This document shows, one piece after another, positions 28,011 through 38,800 of a stretch of DNA of 64,000 nt (positions are counted from its first letter, which is position 1; the number at the start of each line of letters is the position of its first letter). Source of the DNA: Paenibacillus_L residui (GTDB lineage: Bacteria; Bacillota; Bacilli; Paenibacillales; NBRC-103111); NCBI RefSeq assembly GCF_042677205.1, contig NZ_JBHTIU010000098.1:24324-88323 (forward strand), given 5' to 3'. The notes under the pieces are model-generated. The model saw only the letters and a list, made by a program, of their open reading frames with translations, was not told the DNA's origin and ran no database searches. Position numbers and translations under genes: made by a program.

Positions 28011-28688
28011 ATGAAGATGAAGATAATGATCGTAGAAGACGACCCGACTATTCGGGGGTTAATCGGCGAGACCGTCGGGAAGTGGGGATACGAATCCGTA
28101 TTGTGTGACGAGTTCAACAGGATTCAAGACATGTTCCTTCAGACCGAACCGCACCTCGTGTTAATGGATATTAATTTACCCATATTCGATGGATATTATT
28201 GGTGCAGCCGAATTCGGGAATTGTCTAACGTGCCGATTATTTTTCTCTCCTCACGGGATTCGCCGATGGATATGGTTATGGCGATGAATATGGGCGGTGA
28301 CGATTATATCCAGAAGCCGTTCTACGACGAAGTACTTATCGCTAAGATTAAAGCATTGTTGCGTAGAACTTACTCTTATGCCGAAACGCCAGTCAACATA
28401 ATCGAGCACGAAGGCGTCCTGCTGAACCTAGGTGATCGGAAGCTTACTTCCGGCGATCGATCGATTGAACTGACAAAGAACGAATTCGTCATCGTACGGC
28501 TATTGTTGCAGAATAAGGGCCATATCGTAAGCCGGGACAAAATCATGCGCTGCCTATGGGAGGACGAAAGTTTCGTCGACGACAATACGCTGACCGTGAA
28601 CATGACCCGAATCCGAAAGAAATTGGATGAGATTGGACGTTATGGGTTCATTACGACGATCAAGGGAGAAGGTTATATAATCAAATGA
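28011..28688 (+). CDS. BceR-like response regulator
   Basis: A 225-residue OmpR-family regulator. The receiver domain has MIVEDDPTIRGLI, the phosphoacceptor Asp in LVLMDINLPIFDGYYWC, and the Lys in YIQKPF. The winged-helix DNA-binding domain (from about residue 125) includes ELTKNEFVIVRLLLQNKG and VNMTRIRKKL. The start at 28011 is chosen for the upstream GGAGGCGTATGG; the longer frame adds an implausible hydrophobic leader. It overlaps the kinase gene by 4 nt. Confidence 0.92.
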   Translation: MKMKIMIVEDDPTIRGLIGETVGKWGYESVLCDEFNRIQDMFLQTEPHLVLMDINLPIFDGYYWCSRIRELSNVPIIFLSSRDSPMDMVMAMNMGGDDYIQKPFYDEVLIAKIKALLRRTYSYAETPVNIIEHEGVLLNLGDRKLTSGDRSIELTKNEFVIVRLLLQNKGHIVSRDKIMRCLWEDESFVDDNTLTVNMTRIRKKLDEIGRYGFITTIKGEGYIIK

Positions 28689-29710
28689 GCTTTCTACATT
28701 ATTTAGACGATAAACGTTATTTTCTGATCTTCTTTGCTGGAATGCTATCCTTCGTTGCTTTGATGATGTTCGTAAGCACCGAGGGAACGTATCGTGTTGG
28801 AGACATAATGTATACTCTATCCGGATGCGTGTTGTTGGCCGCGGTATACGTGGTCGGAGGCTATTTGCGCTGGAGAACCCGCAACAGGATATTACATGAC
28901 CTGGTAAACAACAGATGGGACGAACTAACCGTAGCTTTGCCCGAACCTCTAACATATGAACAGCGTCAGTATACGGCACTGATCAAGAAGCTCTACAGCA
29001 ATAAGCTTGAGGCCATCGGAAGGCTTCAAGACGAGAAAAAAGATTTTCATGATTTTATTGTTTCCTGGATTCATGAGGTCAAGCTGCCGATTACGGCATG
29101 TACCCTGCTGTTTAGAAATGCGTCAGGTAAGTCGGTAGAGGAGCTGATCCATGTATTCGAAGATGAATTGTTCAAAATCGACCATTATGTCGAGCAAGCC
29201 CTGTTTTACGCAAGAATTGATTCCTTTTCCAAGGATTACTTGATCGCGGAAGTCTCTCTAAACCGAATCGTGCGAAACAGTGTGAGAAAGTACGCAAAAA
29301 TGTTTGTAGCCAAGCGAGTTCATTTTACAATGTGGGAAAAAGAGGAATGGGTGCATACCGATGCTAAGTGGCTCGGATATATCGTAGATCAGATCATGTC
29401 GAATGCCTTGAAATATGTCGGTGACAGCGGAAGCATCGTTTGCTCTTTCGAGGCAGATAACGAAGAGAAGAGGCTTTCCATAAGGGATACGGGTATTGGT
29501 ATTAAAGCTGAAGATATTGGTCGTATTTTCGAGAAGGGGTTTACGGGCACTAACGGAAGGCAACTTGCAAAATCGACAGGATTGGGGTTATATCTCGCTA
29601 ACCGCATGGCCGTCAAACTCGGACACCGATTGTCCGTCCAATCGGAAGAGGGAAGCTATACGACACTTACGCTTCACTTCCCTAACTCGAACCATTTATA
29701 TGAAATGTGA
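28685..29710 (+). CDS. BceS-like intramembrane-sensing histidine kinase
   Basis: A 341-residue kinase with two membrane helices (about residues 13-32 and 38-60) and almost no extracytoplasmic loop. BceS kinases share this topology and sense through their ABC transporter. The dimerisation helix is FIVSWIHEVKLPITA with the phospho-His, and the ATPase domain has N-box QIMSNALKYV, G1 RDTGIGIKAEDIGRIFEKGFTG and G2 STGLGLYL. It is coupled to the response-regulator gene (ATGA overlap). With the divergent ABC genes it forms a complete Bce-type resistance module. Confidence 0.92.
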   Translation: MSFLHYLDDKRYFLIFFAGMLSFVALMMFVSTEGTYRVGDIMYTLSGCVLLAAVYVVGGYLRWRTRNRILHDLVNNRWDELTVALPEPLTYEQRQYTALIKKLYSNKLEAIGRLQDEKKDFHDFIVSWIHEVKLPITACTLLFRNASGKSVEELIHVFEDELFKIDHYVEQALFYARIDSFSKDYLIAEVSLNRIVRNSVRKYAKMFVAKRVHFTMWEKEEWVHTDAKWLGYIVDQIMSNALKYVGDSGSIVCSFEADNEEKRLSIRDTGIGIKAEDIGRIFEKGFTGTNGRQLAKSTGLGLYLANRMAVKLGHRLSVQSEEGSYTTLTLHFPNSNHLYEM

Positions 29711-31331
29711 TTTATACTTTCAACTGCCGTCACGCCTTCAGCTCGGTTAAGTATCACCAGGGATGGGGATTACCTGCCTTGGCGATTGCTGTTAGGGGTG
29801 TATCAATTACCTTGTGAGACAGGGGTTGCCAAGGAGTTATTTCTTGACCAGTATGACAATCTATCTTTCCTATAACATCTCCTTCATTTTTTCTTGGTAC
29901 CCTGTATTCCTGACGGACTATTTAATTCTTTCTTCCTAACAATGACTAATCCATGATTGCTCATCCCCAAGATACTCCGCTCTCTACATGTTCTCATATG
30001 ATATTTCAGCCATATCTCCTACTCGTCATCGTTCAGTCTATGAATGACCCATTAAGAGGGCGATACCATCTGTAGCAACATGGTCAATGATTTCTATTTC
30101 TTGTTCACCTAGTAACTGTTCGCTGGGCTGCTGGGAAAATGGCCGGCGAATGCCCAAAAACGGTGGAAACTTGTGAAAAAAGCCTGACTGCGACCAGGAT
30201 ATGCCCAAGAGGTATCGGATGAAATCAATCGTTGTATTTGACAAGGGGCAGTAATAAACCGAATTGCATCTGCTGAGGTGACTCCATTATGGCTGCATTG
30301 ACACTGCGTATCTAGCCGTTTCCCGAGAATCTGGAAGTTGAGTTATTTTGGTTCGGATCCCCTTTCGCGGACTACAAAGGGAATTGGAGAATTCGAGTCG
30401 CATTTCGGAGGTAACCGGGGACTTGAAAGTTATATCCTACCCTTGGGGAACAGTCCCCCATTTGCGCATGGGACAAATCTACACCAACGGGATTTGATCA
30501 AATCAAGCCATTTGAAAGTATTGTACATAGAATAACAATAGCAGAATGAATCAAGATCTGATGAGCAATGGATTTAAATTGCCCAAGAGCTTGATTGACT
30601 TCCATATAAAATCCGGAGCTTGGGCTTCAACAGTTTGACGAGATGATTTATTGCTTTCCAGTGTTTCGAATTCATTCGAGCCGCAAGTCAAGATGTATTG
30701 GAGCCCCTCCTACGTTTATGCGATTCTCCAATTTTCCGTGAGTTACTGCTCGTCGAGAGGATGTGCGGCATTCCCATACCGGCAATGACGTGATCGTCAC
30801 CTCCGGGAGCCTGTATGTCCAAACGGCTCCAGGCGATCCTGTGCGATCGTACAGGCGAATCATGGTATCACGACTAAGTTTGTTATCGAAATTGCCCGGC
30901 CGGATGATTGGTCCATTTCGACATTGCTCCTCCACCCAACCCAGCAGACTTCACTAATGACGGTTAAGCGTGACATTAAGTTGCTTCTTGAGGGGCTTGT
31001 TCAAAAAGGCGGCCACTGGGATCAGAACATTTTAAACCAATGAAACGGCTTCACTATCGATATGGTTGAGCATTATCAACGCGATTCAATTAGGGGTTGG
31101 GCGTATCGGATAACGGGAAAATATCAGACTGTCGAGAAAGTCCTTTTCGAATAGGCACGAGGAAATCAAAAGTAAAAACAAGGTGATCAGATCGGTTTAA
31201 ATCGATTTTTCTTATAAAAGTTGAGTCCACCCACATCAAAATGCGTTATATAGAAAGCCGGATTCACATTCTACCGATTTTTCGACAGTCTGAAAACATC
31301 CGGCTATACATGTTTGAATTTATTTTTGGTA
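29711..31331. other. 1.6-kb region of decayed sequence
   Basis: No frame of convincing length or with recognisable motifs was found on either strand; the longest frames (for example 30038-30244 minus, 30338-30535 plus) lack ribosome sites. A stretch near 30957-31045 reads MTVKRDIKLLLEGLVQKG, vaguely like a helix-turn-helix end, but stops soon after. The region looks like accumulated relics. The only clear structure is the short inverted-repeat element listed separately. Confidence 0.4.
31125..31292. mobile_element. 168-bp MITE-like element with IS1182-type ends
   Basis: CAGACTGTCGA at 31125-31135 and its exact complement TCGACAGTCTG at 31282-31292 bound a non-coding 168-bp segment. Similarity continues inward (GAAAG against the complement of a TTTT run). 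From memory these ends resemble those of IS1182-type elements, a relic of which lies at 23.2-23.6 kb. It is probably a non-autonomous derivative. Confidence 0.5.
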
Positions 31332-31361
31332 TTGTAATACTCAATTCATTGATGGTATAAT
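31332..31361 (+). promoter_or_regulatory. Promoter of the type I restriction operon
   Basis: TTGTAA (31332-31337), 18 nt, then TATAAT (31356-31361), 35 nt before the first gene of the restriction operon. The -10 is perfect and the -35 has four of six consensus bases. Confidence 0.65.
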
Positions 31362-31396
31362 TTAGTTGGCTTTTGGCAGCGAAAGAAGGTGATGAA

Positions 31397-32983
31397 TTGA
31401 TTGAGTCGTTTTGGAATATCTGTCTGCTTCACGATATATCAACCCGTGATCAGTTGCTTCGCGAGGCCATTAGAGTGAAGCGGACGCAACAACTTCTGGA
31501 ACAGCAACAGTTGGCCGAAACGGAGCTAATGACAGAACCTGAGAAGCTGTTTCAGTGGATGAAGGAACGCGCCTTAGACAAAGAATTAGGCCATTTTCCC
31601 GGCGATCGGGATTTATTTTATAAATTATACCATGCAGGCAAGGATATGGACTTGTTGGAATACGCCTTGCTCACCATCCAACAAGATCGTGTTACAGGGA
31701 GCATTGTCGTCCATCCAGGAATCGTCGAGCGGTTTGTCGATCAGTGTGAGCGACATGGCTACAAGAACATTCTGTTTGCAGAAGCTGAGAAGTATATCAA
31801 AGGACTCATCGAAACGAAATGTTACCATCGACCATGGACAATCACATTGTTAACGGAAAACTACATCATAGGCAGATTATTCAAAACGTATTTCGAGCCC
31901 TATTCCAATATCCGCATCGTTCAAGGGTCCATCTATCAGCCGTTGCCTGCAGAACATCAACTCGACGCGATCCTGGCGATGCCGAATTTCGGTATGAAAA
32001 TGAACGATGACGAGGTTGCGGTTCGGGAATCCGAAGGCGCAGCGGCCAGCTATCTCCTTCCACTCTTGCAAGACGGCGGGAGATTGAGCGTGACCTTTCC
32101 TGCACGGATGCTGTTTCAATCCGGCGCGATCGCCAGCTGGCGGAAGCAAATGAATGATCAGGCGCCGGTGCAAACGATCCATTCGCTTCCGGACGGCTTG
32201 TTTCGTCCCTACACTTCCATCAAGACCTATCAGGTTGACTTCGGCAAAGCGCCTGTGGAAGAAGTGATCCTCGGGCGGCTCCATTTGGAAAAGTCAAAGC
32301 TTGTGGCGGAACGGGAGATTACCATCCATCCAGATCGGTTCCGTCAACTAGATCATTGGCGAATTGAACTACTGTTGGATGAAGATCAGGATACACTTCG
32401 TTCCTTCCAACAGGCGGCAACTCCGAAGGTGAAGTTGCGCGATGTGGCAGAAATTTTTCGGGGAAAGTCGATTCTTAAGCAGGATCTAAAGCCCGGGAAC
32501 ATTAAGGTGCTGAATATATCCAATCTGGATGACGGCGAAGTGCTATTGGATCAGCTTGAAACGATTGACGAGGAAGAGAGGAAAGTGAAACGTTACGAGA
32601 TTCTCCCGGGTGACCTGGTCATGACGTGCCGCGGCACCGTGAACAAGCTGGCTGTATATCCGGGGGCTCAAGGGATGGTCATCGCTTCCTCGAATATGAT
32701 CGTGATCCGATTCAAGTCGGCCATCAAGAGTCATTTTGCCAAAATGTTTCTGGAAAGCCCTGTCGGAACAGCCCTTATTCAAAGCTTCCAGCGGGGAACA
32801 ACCGTGATGAATTTGAATCCAGCGGATGTGGCGGAAATGGAATTGCCCTTGGTACCGGAAGATAAACAGCAAGAATTAATACAGCAATATATCCGGGAGA
32901 AAGAACGATATAAAGAGGTCGTTCGGGAAGCGGCTAACCGTTGGGAACAAGTGAAGAACCAGTTATATGAGCAACTCTACTGA
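31397..32983 (+). CDS. Degenerate N6-methylase fused to one HsdS-type recognition domain
   Basis: A 528-residue protein heading the restriction operon. Residues 1-320 follow the HsdM/N6-adenine methylase layout, with a helical N-terminus and a Rossmann-like region (SIYQPLPAEHQLDAILAMPNFG). The catalytic NPPF tetrad reads MPNF, and no clean SAM glycine motif is seen, so it is probably inactive. Residues 345-528 form a single HsdS target-recognition half: KVKLRDVAEIFRGKS, KVLNISNLDDGEV, ILPGDLVMTCRGTV, then a coiled-coil tail (LIQQYIREKERYKEV). The start is a TTG behind AGAAGGTGATG. It lies 16 nt before hsdM. It may be an alternative specificity or regulatory subunit. Confidence 0.7.
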   Translation: MIESFWNICLLHDISTRDQLLREAIRVKRTQQLLEQQQLAETELMTEPEKLFQWMKERALDKELGHFPGDRDLFYKLYHAGKDMDLLEYALLTIQQDRVTGSIVVHPGIVERFVDQCERHGYKNILFAEAEKYIKGLIETKCYHRPWTITLLTENYIIGRLFKTYFEPYSNIRIVQGSIYQPLPAEHQLDAILAMPNFGMKMNDDEVAVRESEGAAASYLLPLLQDGGRLSVTFPARMLFQSGAIASWRKQMNDQAPVQTIHSLPDGLFRPYTSIKTYQVDFGKAPVEEVILGRLHLEKSKLVAEREITIHPDRFRQLDHWRIELLLDEDQDTLRSFQQAATPKVKLRDVAEIFRGKSILKQDLKPGNIKVLNISNLDDGEVLLDQLETIDEEERKVKRYEILPGDLVMTCRGTVNKLAVYPGAQGMVIASSNMIVIRFKSAIKSHFAKMFLESPVGTALIQSFQRGTTVMNLNPADVAEMELPLVPEDKQQELIQQYIREKERYKEVVREAANRWEQVKNQLYEQLY

Positions 32984-32999
32984 GGAGGAATTCAGGATA

Positions 33000-34523
33000 A
33001 TGGCAACAGCGAACATTGGATTCGAGGAAAAGTTATGGAGCATGGCCGATAAGTTGCGTGGCAGCATGGATGCAGCGGAGTATAAGCATGTAGCTCTCGG
33101 TCTTCTATTTCTGAAATATGTGTCGGATGCATTTGAAGAAAAATATGAAGCATTGAAAAATGAACCGTATGCCGATCCGGAGGACCGGGACGAATACGTG
33201 GCAGAAAATATATTCTGGGTACCGAAAGAAGCGCGCTGGAGCCATATCAAGGATAACGCGAAAAAGCCGGAAATCGGGCAGATCATTGATAATGCGATGA
33301 TTGCCATCGAGAAGGAAAATCCGTCGCTGAAAGGCGTGCTGCCGAAAGATTACGCCAGGCCGGCGCTGGATAAAACTCGTCTTGGCGAAGTGATCGATTT
33401 GTTCTCGTTCAAAGTCGGCGATGAAGAAAGCCGTTCGAAGGATGTACTGGGGCGGGTATATGAGTATTTCCTTAGCAAATTCGCAAGCGCGGAAGGCAAG
33501 AACGGCGGGGAATTCTATACCCCGAACAGCGTTGTTCGCCTGCTCGTCGAGATGATACAGCCCTTCAAGGGCCGCGTATACGACCCCTGCTGTGGTTCCG
33601 GCGGCATGTTCGTTCAGAGCGAGAAGTTTGTAGAGGAGCATCAGGGGCGCATTGGCGATATCGCGGTGTACGGGCAGGAGTCGAATCCGACGACGTGGAA
33701 GTTGTGCAAAATGAACCTCGCCATTCGCGGCATCGACGGCAACCTTGGGGAGCATCACGCGGACACGTTTCACAATGATTTACATAAAAATCTGAAGGCC
33801 GATTACATCCTGGCCAATCCGCCGTTCAATATCAGCGATTGGGGCGGCGAGCGGCTGACGGAGGATACCCGTTGGGCATATGGGGTGCCTCCCGCAGGGA
33901 ATGCCAACTATGCGTGGATTCAGCATATCGTGAACAAGCTTGCGCCCAGCGGCGTTGCCGGCTTCGTACTGGCGAACGGCTCCATGTCGACAAGTACGAC
34001 GGCGGAGTTTGAAATTCGCAGCAAGCTGGTTAATGCCGATCTGGTCGATTGTATCGTCACCTTGCCGGGTCAATTGTTCTATTCTACGCAAATTCCGGTT
34101 TGTCTTTGGTTTATTGCCAAAAATAAAGCGCCAAAGGGCCTTCGGGACCGCCGCGGCGAAATCCTGTTTATCGATGCACGCAAAATGGGTCATATGGTGG
34201 ATCGGACGCATCGTGAGTTGAGTGCCGAAGATATTCACAAGATCGCCGATACGTACCATGCGTGGCGCGGACAGACGGAAGCTGGTACGTATGAAGATGT
34301 GAAAGGTTTCTGCAAAGCAGCGAAGCTTGCTGAGGTTCAGGAGCATGAATACATCCTGACGCCAGGACGTTATGTTGGCATTGAAGAAGTAGAAGAAGAC
34401 AGCGAACCGTTCGAGGATAAAATGGTGCGGTTGACATCGGAGCTGGCAGAACAGTTCGCCAAGTCCCGGCAACTAGAGGATGAAATTCGCAAGCGGCTTG
34501 GGGGGATTGGGTTTGAGTTTTGA
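33000..34523 (+). CDS. hsdM: Type I restriction-modification methylase subunit HsdM
   Basis: A 507-residue N6-adenine methyltransferase. The N-terminal helical domain (KLWSMADKLRGSMDAAEYKH) is followed by GEFYTPNSVVRLLVEMI, SAM motif I DPCCGSGGMF and catalytic motif IV ADYILANPPFN. The start at 33000 lies behind GAGGAGGAATTC. Two HsdM with one HsdS form the methylase; adding HsdR gives the nuclease. Its 3' end overlaps the beginning of the hsdS frame. Confidence 0.95.
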   Translation: MATANIGFEEKLWSMADKLRGSMDAAEYKHVALGLLFLKYVSDAFEEKYEALKNEPYADPEDRDEYVAENIFWVPKEARWSHIKDNAKKPEIGQIIDNAMIAIEKENPSLKGVLPKDYARPALDKTRLGEVIDLFSFKVGDEESRSKDVLGRVYEYFLSKFASAEGKNGGEFYTPNSVVRLLVEMIQPFKGRVYDPCCGSGGMFVQSEKFVEEHQGRIGDIAVYGQESNPTTWKLCKMNLAIRGIDGNLGEHHADTFHNDLHKNLKADYILANPPFNISDWGGERLTEDTRWAYGVPPAGNANYAWIQHIVNKLAPSGVAGFVLANGSMSTSTTAEFEIRSKLVNADLVDCIVTLPGQLFYSTQIPVCLWFIAKNKAPKGLRDRRGEILFIDARKMGHMVDRTHRELSAEDIHKIADTYHAWRGQTEAGTYEDVKGFCKAAKLAEVQEHEYILTPGRYVGIEEVEEDSEPFEDKMVRLTSELAEQFAKSRQLEDEIRKRLGGIGFEF

Positions 34524-35832
34524 GCCATTTAATGGGATGACGCCTCCTAATGAATGGAAGGCTAGGTTGGTGAAAGATATTGCAGTTGTGAATGAAAGGT
34601 CGATCAAGAAAAGTGATCGTATTGATACAATACAGTATATTGATATTGCGGCGGTCAACCATCGTAATATAGATCAACTACAAACATTCAAACTGAACGA
34701 CGCCCCTAGTCGCGCTCGTCGGATCGTGCAGGATAACGATATTTTGATTTCCACGGTTCGCCCGAATTTGAAGCACTATACCATGATTCGTAAGGCTGAA
34801 CCCGATATGATTGCATCGACAGGGTTTGCAGTGATATCACCAAAGAGGGTTCATCCGGATTTTCTGTACTATTATTTGACATCGGACTCTTATACAAGAT
34901 ATTTGACTCAGATCGCCGAAGGGCAGACATCCGCATACCCGGCTTTTAATTCAGATATTATAGAGAACACTGTGATCTATTTGCCTCCTGAAAATGAACA
35001 ATGCGAGATTGGAGAAATGCTGGCATCAGTAGACAAAAAAATCGAACTCAACAACGCCATCAACAAAAACCTTGAAGAAATGACCCAAGCCCTTTTTAAA
35101 CGATGGTTTGTGGACTTCGAGTTTCCAAATGAAAACGGCGAACCGTATAAGTCAAGCGGCGGCGAGTTTGAGGAAAGTGAGTTGGGGCTCATTCCGAAGG
35201 GGTGGAAGATAGGGAGAATCGGCGATATTGCTTCCAACAGGACACAGACAGTAAGACCGGAAGAAATACCAAGTGGAACAAAATATATAGGATTAGAGCA
35301 TATTCCCCGGAAAAAGCTCGCGATTTCCCATTTTGGTGTTTCCGATGAATTAGAGAGCAACAAACTGTGGTTCTATAAAGGCGATATTCTTTTTGGGAAA
35401 CTTCGACCTTATTTTCATAAAGTCTCAATCGCACCTTTCGATGGAGTCTGTTCAACAGATATTCTATCAATAAATTCTAAGAGAGATGAATTCTATGGAT
35501 ATCTTGTCTTTCAGCTTTTTAGTGAAAGATTGGTCGATTATGTTACTCAGAGTTCTAACGGTACTAAAATGCCAAGGACAAATTGGCGAGATATGAGTAA
35601 CTATTCCATAGTAATTCCACCGATGGAAATCGCAGAGAAATTTACAACAGTAGTACGCGGATTCGTATCCATGATGACTAATAATATTTATGAGAACATG
35701 AACTTGTCGAACATAAGGGACACCCTTCTCCCCAAACTGATGTCTGGCGAGATCCGTGTCCCTGTCGAGCAGGATCACAGTGTTCCCGATCTGCCGATGG
35801 TTGCGGAGAGAAGCGCAAACTATCAGCCCTAA
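34513..35832 (+). CDS. hsdS: Type I specificity subunit HsdS
   Basis: About 439 residues with two target-recognition domains and two conserved spacer helices. TRD1 begins at PPNEWKARLVKDIAVVNERS, and the central repeat is NLEEMTQALFKRWFVDFEFPN. TRD2 begins at PKGWKIGRIGDIASNRTQ, and the distal repeat is NMNLSNIRDTLLPKLMSGEIRV. The bipartite structure predicts a split DNA target. The start is uncertain: the TTG at 34513 follows GGGGGATTGG, while an in-frame ATG at 34480 lies deeper inside hsdM; either overlaps hsdM. Confidence 0.9.
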   Translation: MSFEPFNGMTPPNEWKARLVKDIAVVNERSIKKSDRIDTIQYIDIAAVNHRNIDQLQTFKLNDAPSRARRIVQDNDILISTVRPNLKHYTMIRKAEPDMIASTGFAVISPKRVHPDFLYYYLTSDSYTRYLTQIAEGQTSAYPAFNSDIIENTVIYLPPENEQCEIGEMLASVDKKIELNNAINKNLEEMTQALFKRWFVDFEFPNENGEPYKSSGGEFEESELGLIPKGWKIGRIGDIASNRTQTVRPEEIPSGTKYIGLEHIPRKKLAISHFGVSDELESNKLWFYKGDILFGKLRPYFHKVSIAPFDGVCSTDILSINSKRDEFYGYLVFQLFSERLVDYVTQSSNGTKMPRTNWRDMSNYSIVIPPMEIAEKFTTVVRGFVSMMTNNIYENMNLSNIRDTLLPKLMSGEIRVPVEQDHSVPDLPMVAERSANYQP

Positions 35833-35849
35833 TCCAAAGGAGGTGCAAC

Positions 35850-38800
35850 ATGGCCTACTATACGACGTCTTATACCGAAAGTGACTTAGAGCAGGCCGCG
35901 CTGGAATGGTTCGAAGAACTGAACTACGAGAAAGCATACGGCCCGGATATTTCTCCGGAAGGCGAGTATCCCGAACGACAGTTTTACCATGACGTCATCC
36001 TGAAAGACAGGTTGCGCGATTCGCTCATTCGTATCAACAAACATGTGCCGCGGGAAGCGATAGAGGAAGCGATCAAGGTCGTTGAAGTGCCGCGCAGTCC
36101 CAGCCTGCTGATCAATAACAAGGCGTTCCAGAAGATGATTACCGATGGGATCGACGTGCAGTATCAAGCCGCCAATGGCGAATATCCGACAGAGAAAGTA
36201 TGGCTGTTCGACACCGACCCGGACCGGATCGGCAACAACGATTTTCTGGTCGTCAACCAGTTTACCGTTGTTGAAAATCAGGGAGAGAAGCGCCCGGATA
36301 TCGTCGTGTTCGTAAACGGTTTGCCGATCGCCGTATTTGAATTGAAAAGCGCCTCCAACGAAGAAGTCGGGATCAGCGATGCCTATCATCAGGTGCAGAC
36401 GTACAAAGGCGCGATACCGTCCCTGTTCACCTACAACTCGTTTCTGGTCATCAGCGACGGCGTGAATGCGCGGGTCGGCACGTTGACAGCCAATGAAGAC
36501 CGGTTTATGATGTGGCGCACGATTGATGGCGATGACGTGGCGCCCTCCTCCCTGCCCCAGCTTGAAGTGCTTGTGAAAGGAATGTTCGAGAAAAGCCGAC
36601 TGCTTGATATTATCAGGCATTTCGTGCTGTTTCAAACCGATGGGGAGCATCTGTTCAAAATATTGGCGGGATACCACCAATACCACGCCACCAACAAGGC
36701 GATTGCAAGTACGGAACGGGCGACGATGGACGAAGGAGACCGCAAAATCGGCGTTATCTGGCATACGCAAGGCTCCGGCAAAAGCTTGTCCATGGTTTTC
36801 TACGCGGGAAAACTTGTCCTGACGCTGAACAACCCGACGATCGTCGTGGTGACGGACCGGAACGATCTGGACGATCAGTTGTTCAGCACGTTCAGCAAGT
36901 CGAAGGACTTGCTCAGGCAAACGCCTCAGCAAGCGGAAAATCGGACTCATTTGCGTGAGCTTTTGTCAGTGGAGTCGGGCGGGATCATTTTCACAACGGT
37001 CCACAAGTTCACCCCCGATGAAAATGAAGACAAATATCCTGTACTTACGGAACGCCGCAATGTGATTGTGATTGCGGACGAGGCGCATCGCAGCCAGTAC
37101 GGGTTTCAGGCGGATATGGTCGCCGGGGACGACGAAGCGGCCATTAAGTATGGCTATGCCAAGTATATGCGCGATGCGTTGCCGAACGCTTCTTATATTG
37201 GCTTTACCGGAACGCCGGTCGAACTGACAGACAAAAATACGCCTGCCGTTTTCGGTGACTACATCGATATTTACGATATGACCCGAGCCGTAGAAGACGG
37301 AACCACGGTCAGAATTTATTATGAAAGCCGCATTGCCCGCCTGGAGTTGTCGGAGGCGGAGCTCCCGGTCATTGACAGCGAGTATGAGGATATTACGGAG
37401 TACCAGGAGTACACGCAGCGGGAGCGTCTGAAGTCGCGTTGGGCCAGGCTTGAAGCGTTGGCCGGTGCAGAGAAACGGGTCAGGAAAGTCGCGCAGGATG
37501 TCGTCGAACATTTCGAGCAACGGCAGAAAGCCGGCTTCGGCAAAGCGATGATTGTTGTGATGTCGCGGCGGATCGCCATCGATATGTACAGAGCGATTGT
37601 TGCACTCCGGCCGGATTGGCACAGCGATGATGATAACGAAGGCAAAATCAAAATCGTCATGACCGGAAGTTCCAGCGATCCGGAGGAGTGGCAACCATTT
37701 ATCGGCAACAAGCGGCGACGCGAACATCTCGCGAAGCGGATGAAAGATGTGAACGATCCGCTTCAGATCGTCATTGTCCGTGATATGTGGCTGACCGGTT
37801 TTGACGTGCCGAGCATGAATACGATGTACATCGACAAGCCGATGAAAGGCCATAATCTGATGCAGGCGATCGCCCGCGTGAATCGGGTATTCCGCGACAA
37901 GCCGGGCGGTCTGATCGTCGATTATATCGGAATTGCGGACTTGCTGAAATCGGCGCTTCAACAATATACGGAAAATGACCGAAAAACTGCTGGTATCGAT
38001 ACAGACCAAGCCGTTGACTTTATGCTGGAAAGGCTGCAGCTCATCCGCGAATTGCTTCATGGGTATGACTACAGTAAATTCGCTTCGGAGAAAGCAGCCG
38101 AACGGATGAAGGCCATTGTTGAGACGGTCGATTACGTACTTGGATTAGGTGAAGAGAGCAAGCGGAACTTCCTGAATTGGACGACGGAATTGGCAAGAGC
38201 CTTCTCGCTCTGCGCGACGACTCCCGCCGCGGAGGAAGTCAATGTCGAAATCAGTTTCTTCAAAGCGGTTAAATCTGGTATAATTAAGCTGATAACAGAC
38301 GAAAACAAGAGAAAAACGACGAAAGAACTCGATGCCGAGTTGAATCAGCTCATTTCGAAATCGGTCGTATCCGATGAAGTCGTCGATATTCTGGAAGCCG
38401 TAGGCTTGCAGAAACCGAACATCGCGATACTATCGGACGAGTTTCTGGAACATGTGCGCGGGTTGAAGCAGAAAAATCTGGCTGTGGAACTTCTCCGCAG
38501 GCTGCTTCAGGGGAAAGTGAAGGCCGTTTCCCGAACCAGTATTGTGCAATCGAAGAAATTTTCCGAGATGCTGGAGGAAGCCATTCGGAAATACAACAAT
38601 CGTACAATCGAGACGACGCAGGTTATCGAAGAACTGATCCAGATGGCCAAAGAAATGAACGCAGCCGTCAAGCGCGGCGAAGATCTCGGTCTGATCAAGG
38701 AAGAGCTGGCTTTCTATGATGCGCTCGCTTCGAATGAATCGGCCAAGGAACTGATGGGCGATCTCATGCTGAAGCAGATTGCACATGAGCTGACCCAAGC

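Noticed and set aside
35886..38060. Two long leftward open frames inside hsdR
   Set aside because: They are antisense shadows of a fully conserved hsdR; no ribosome sites or motifs.
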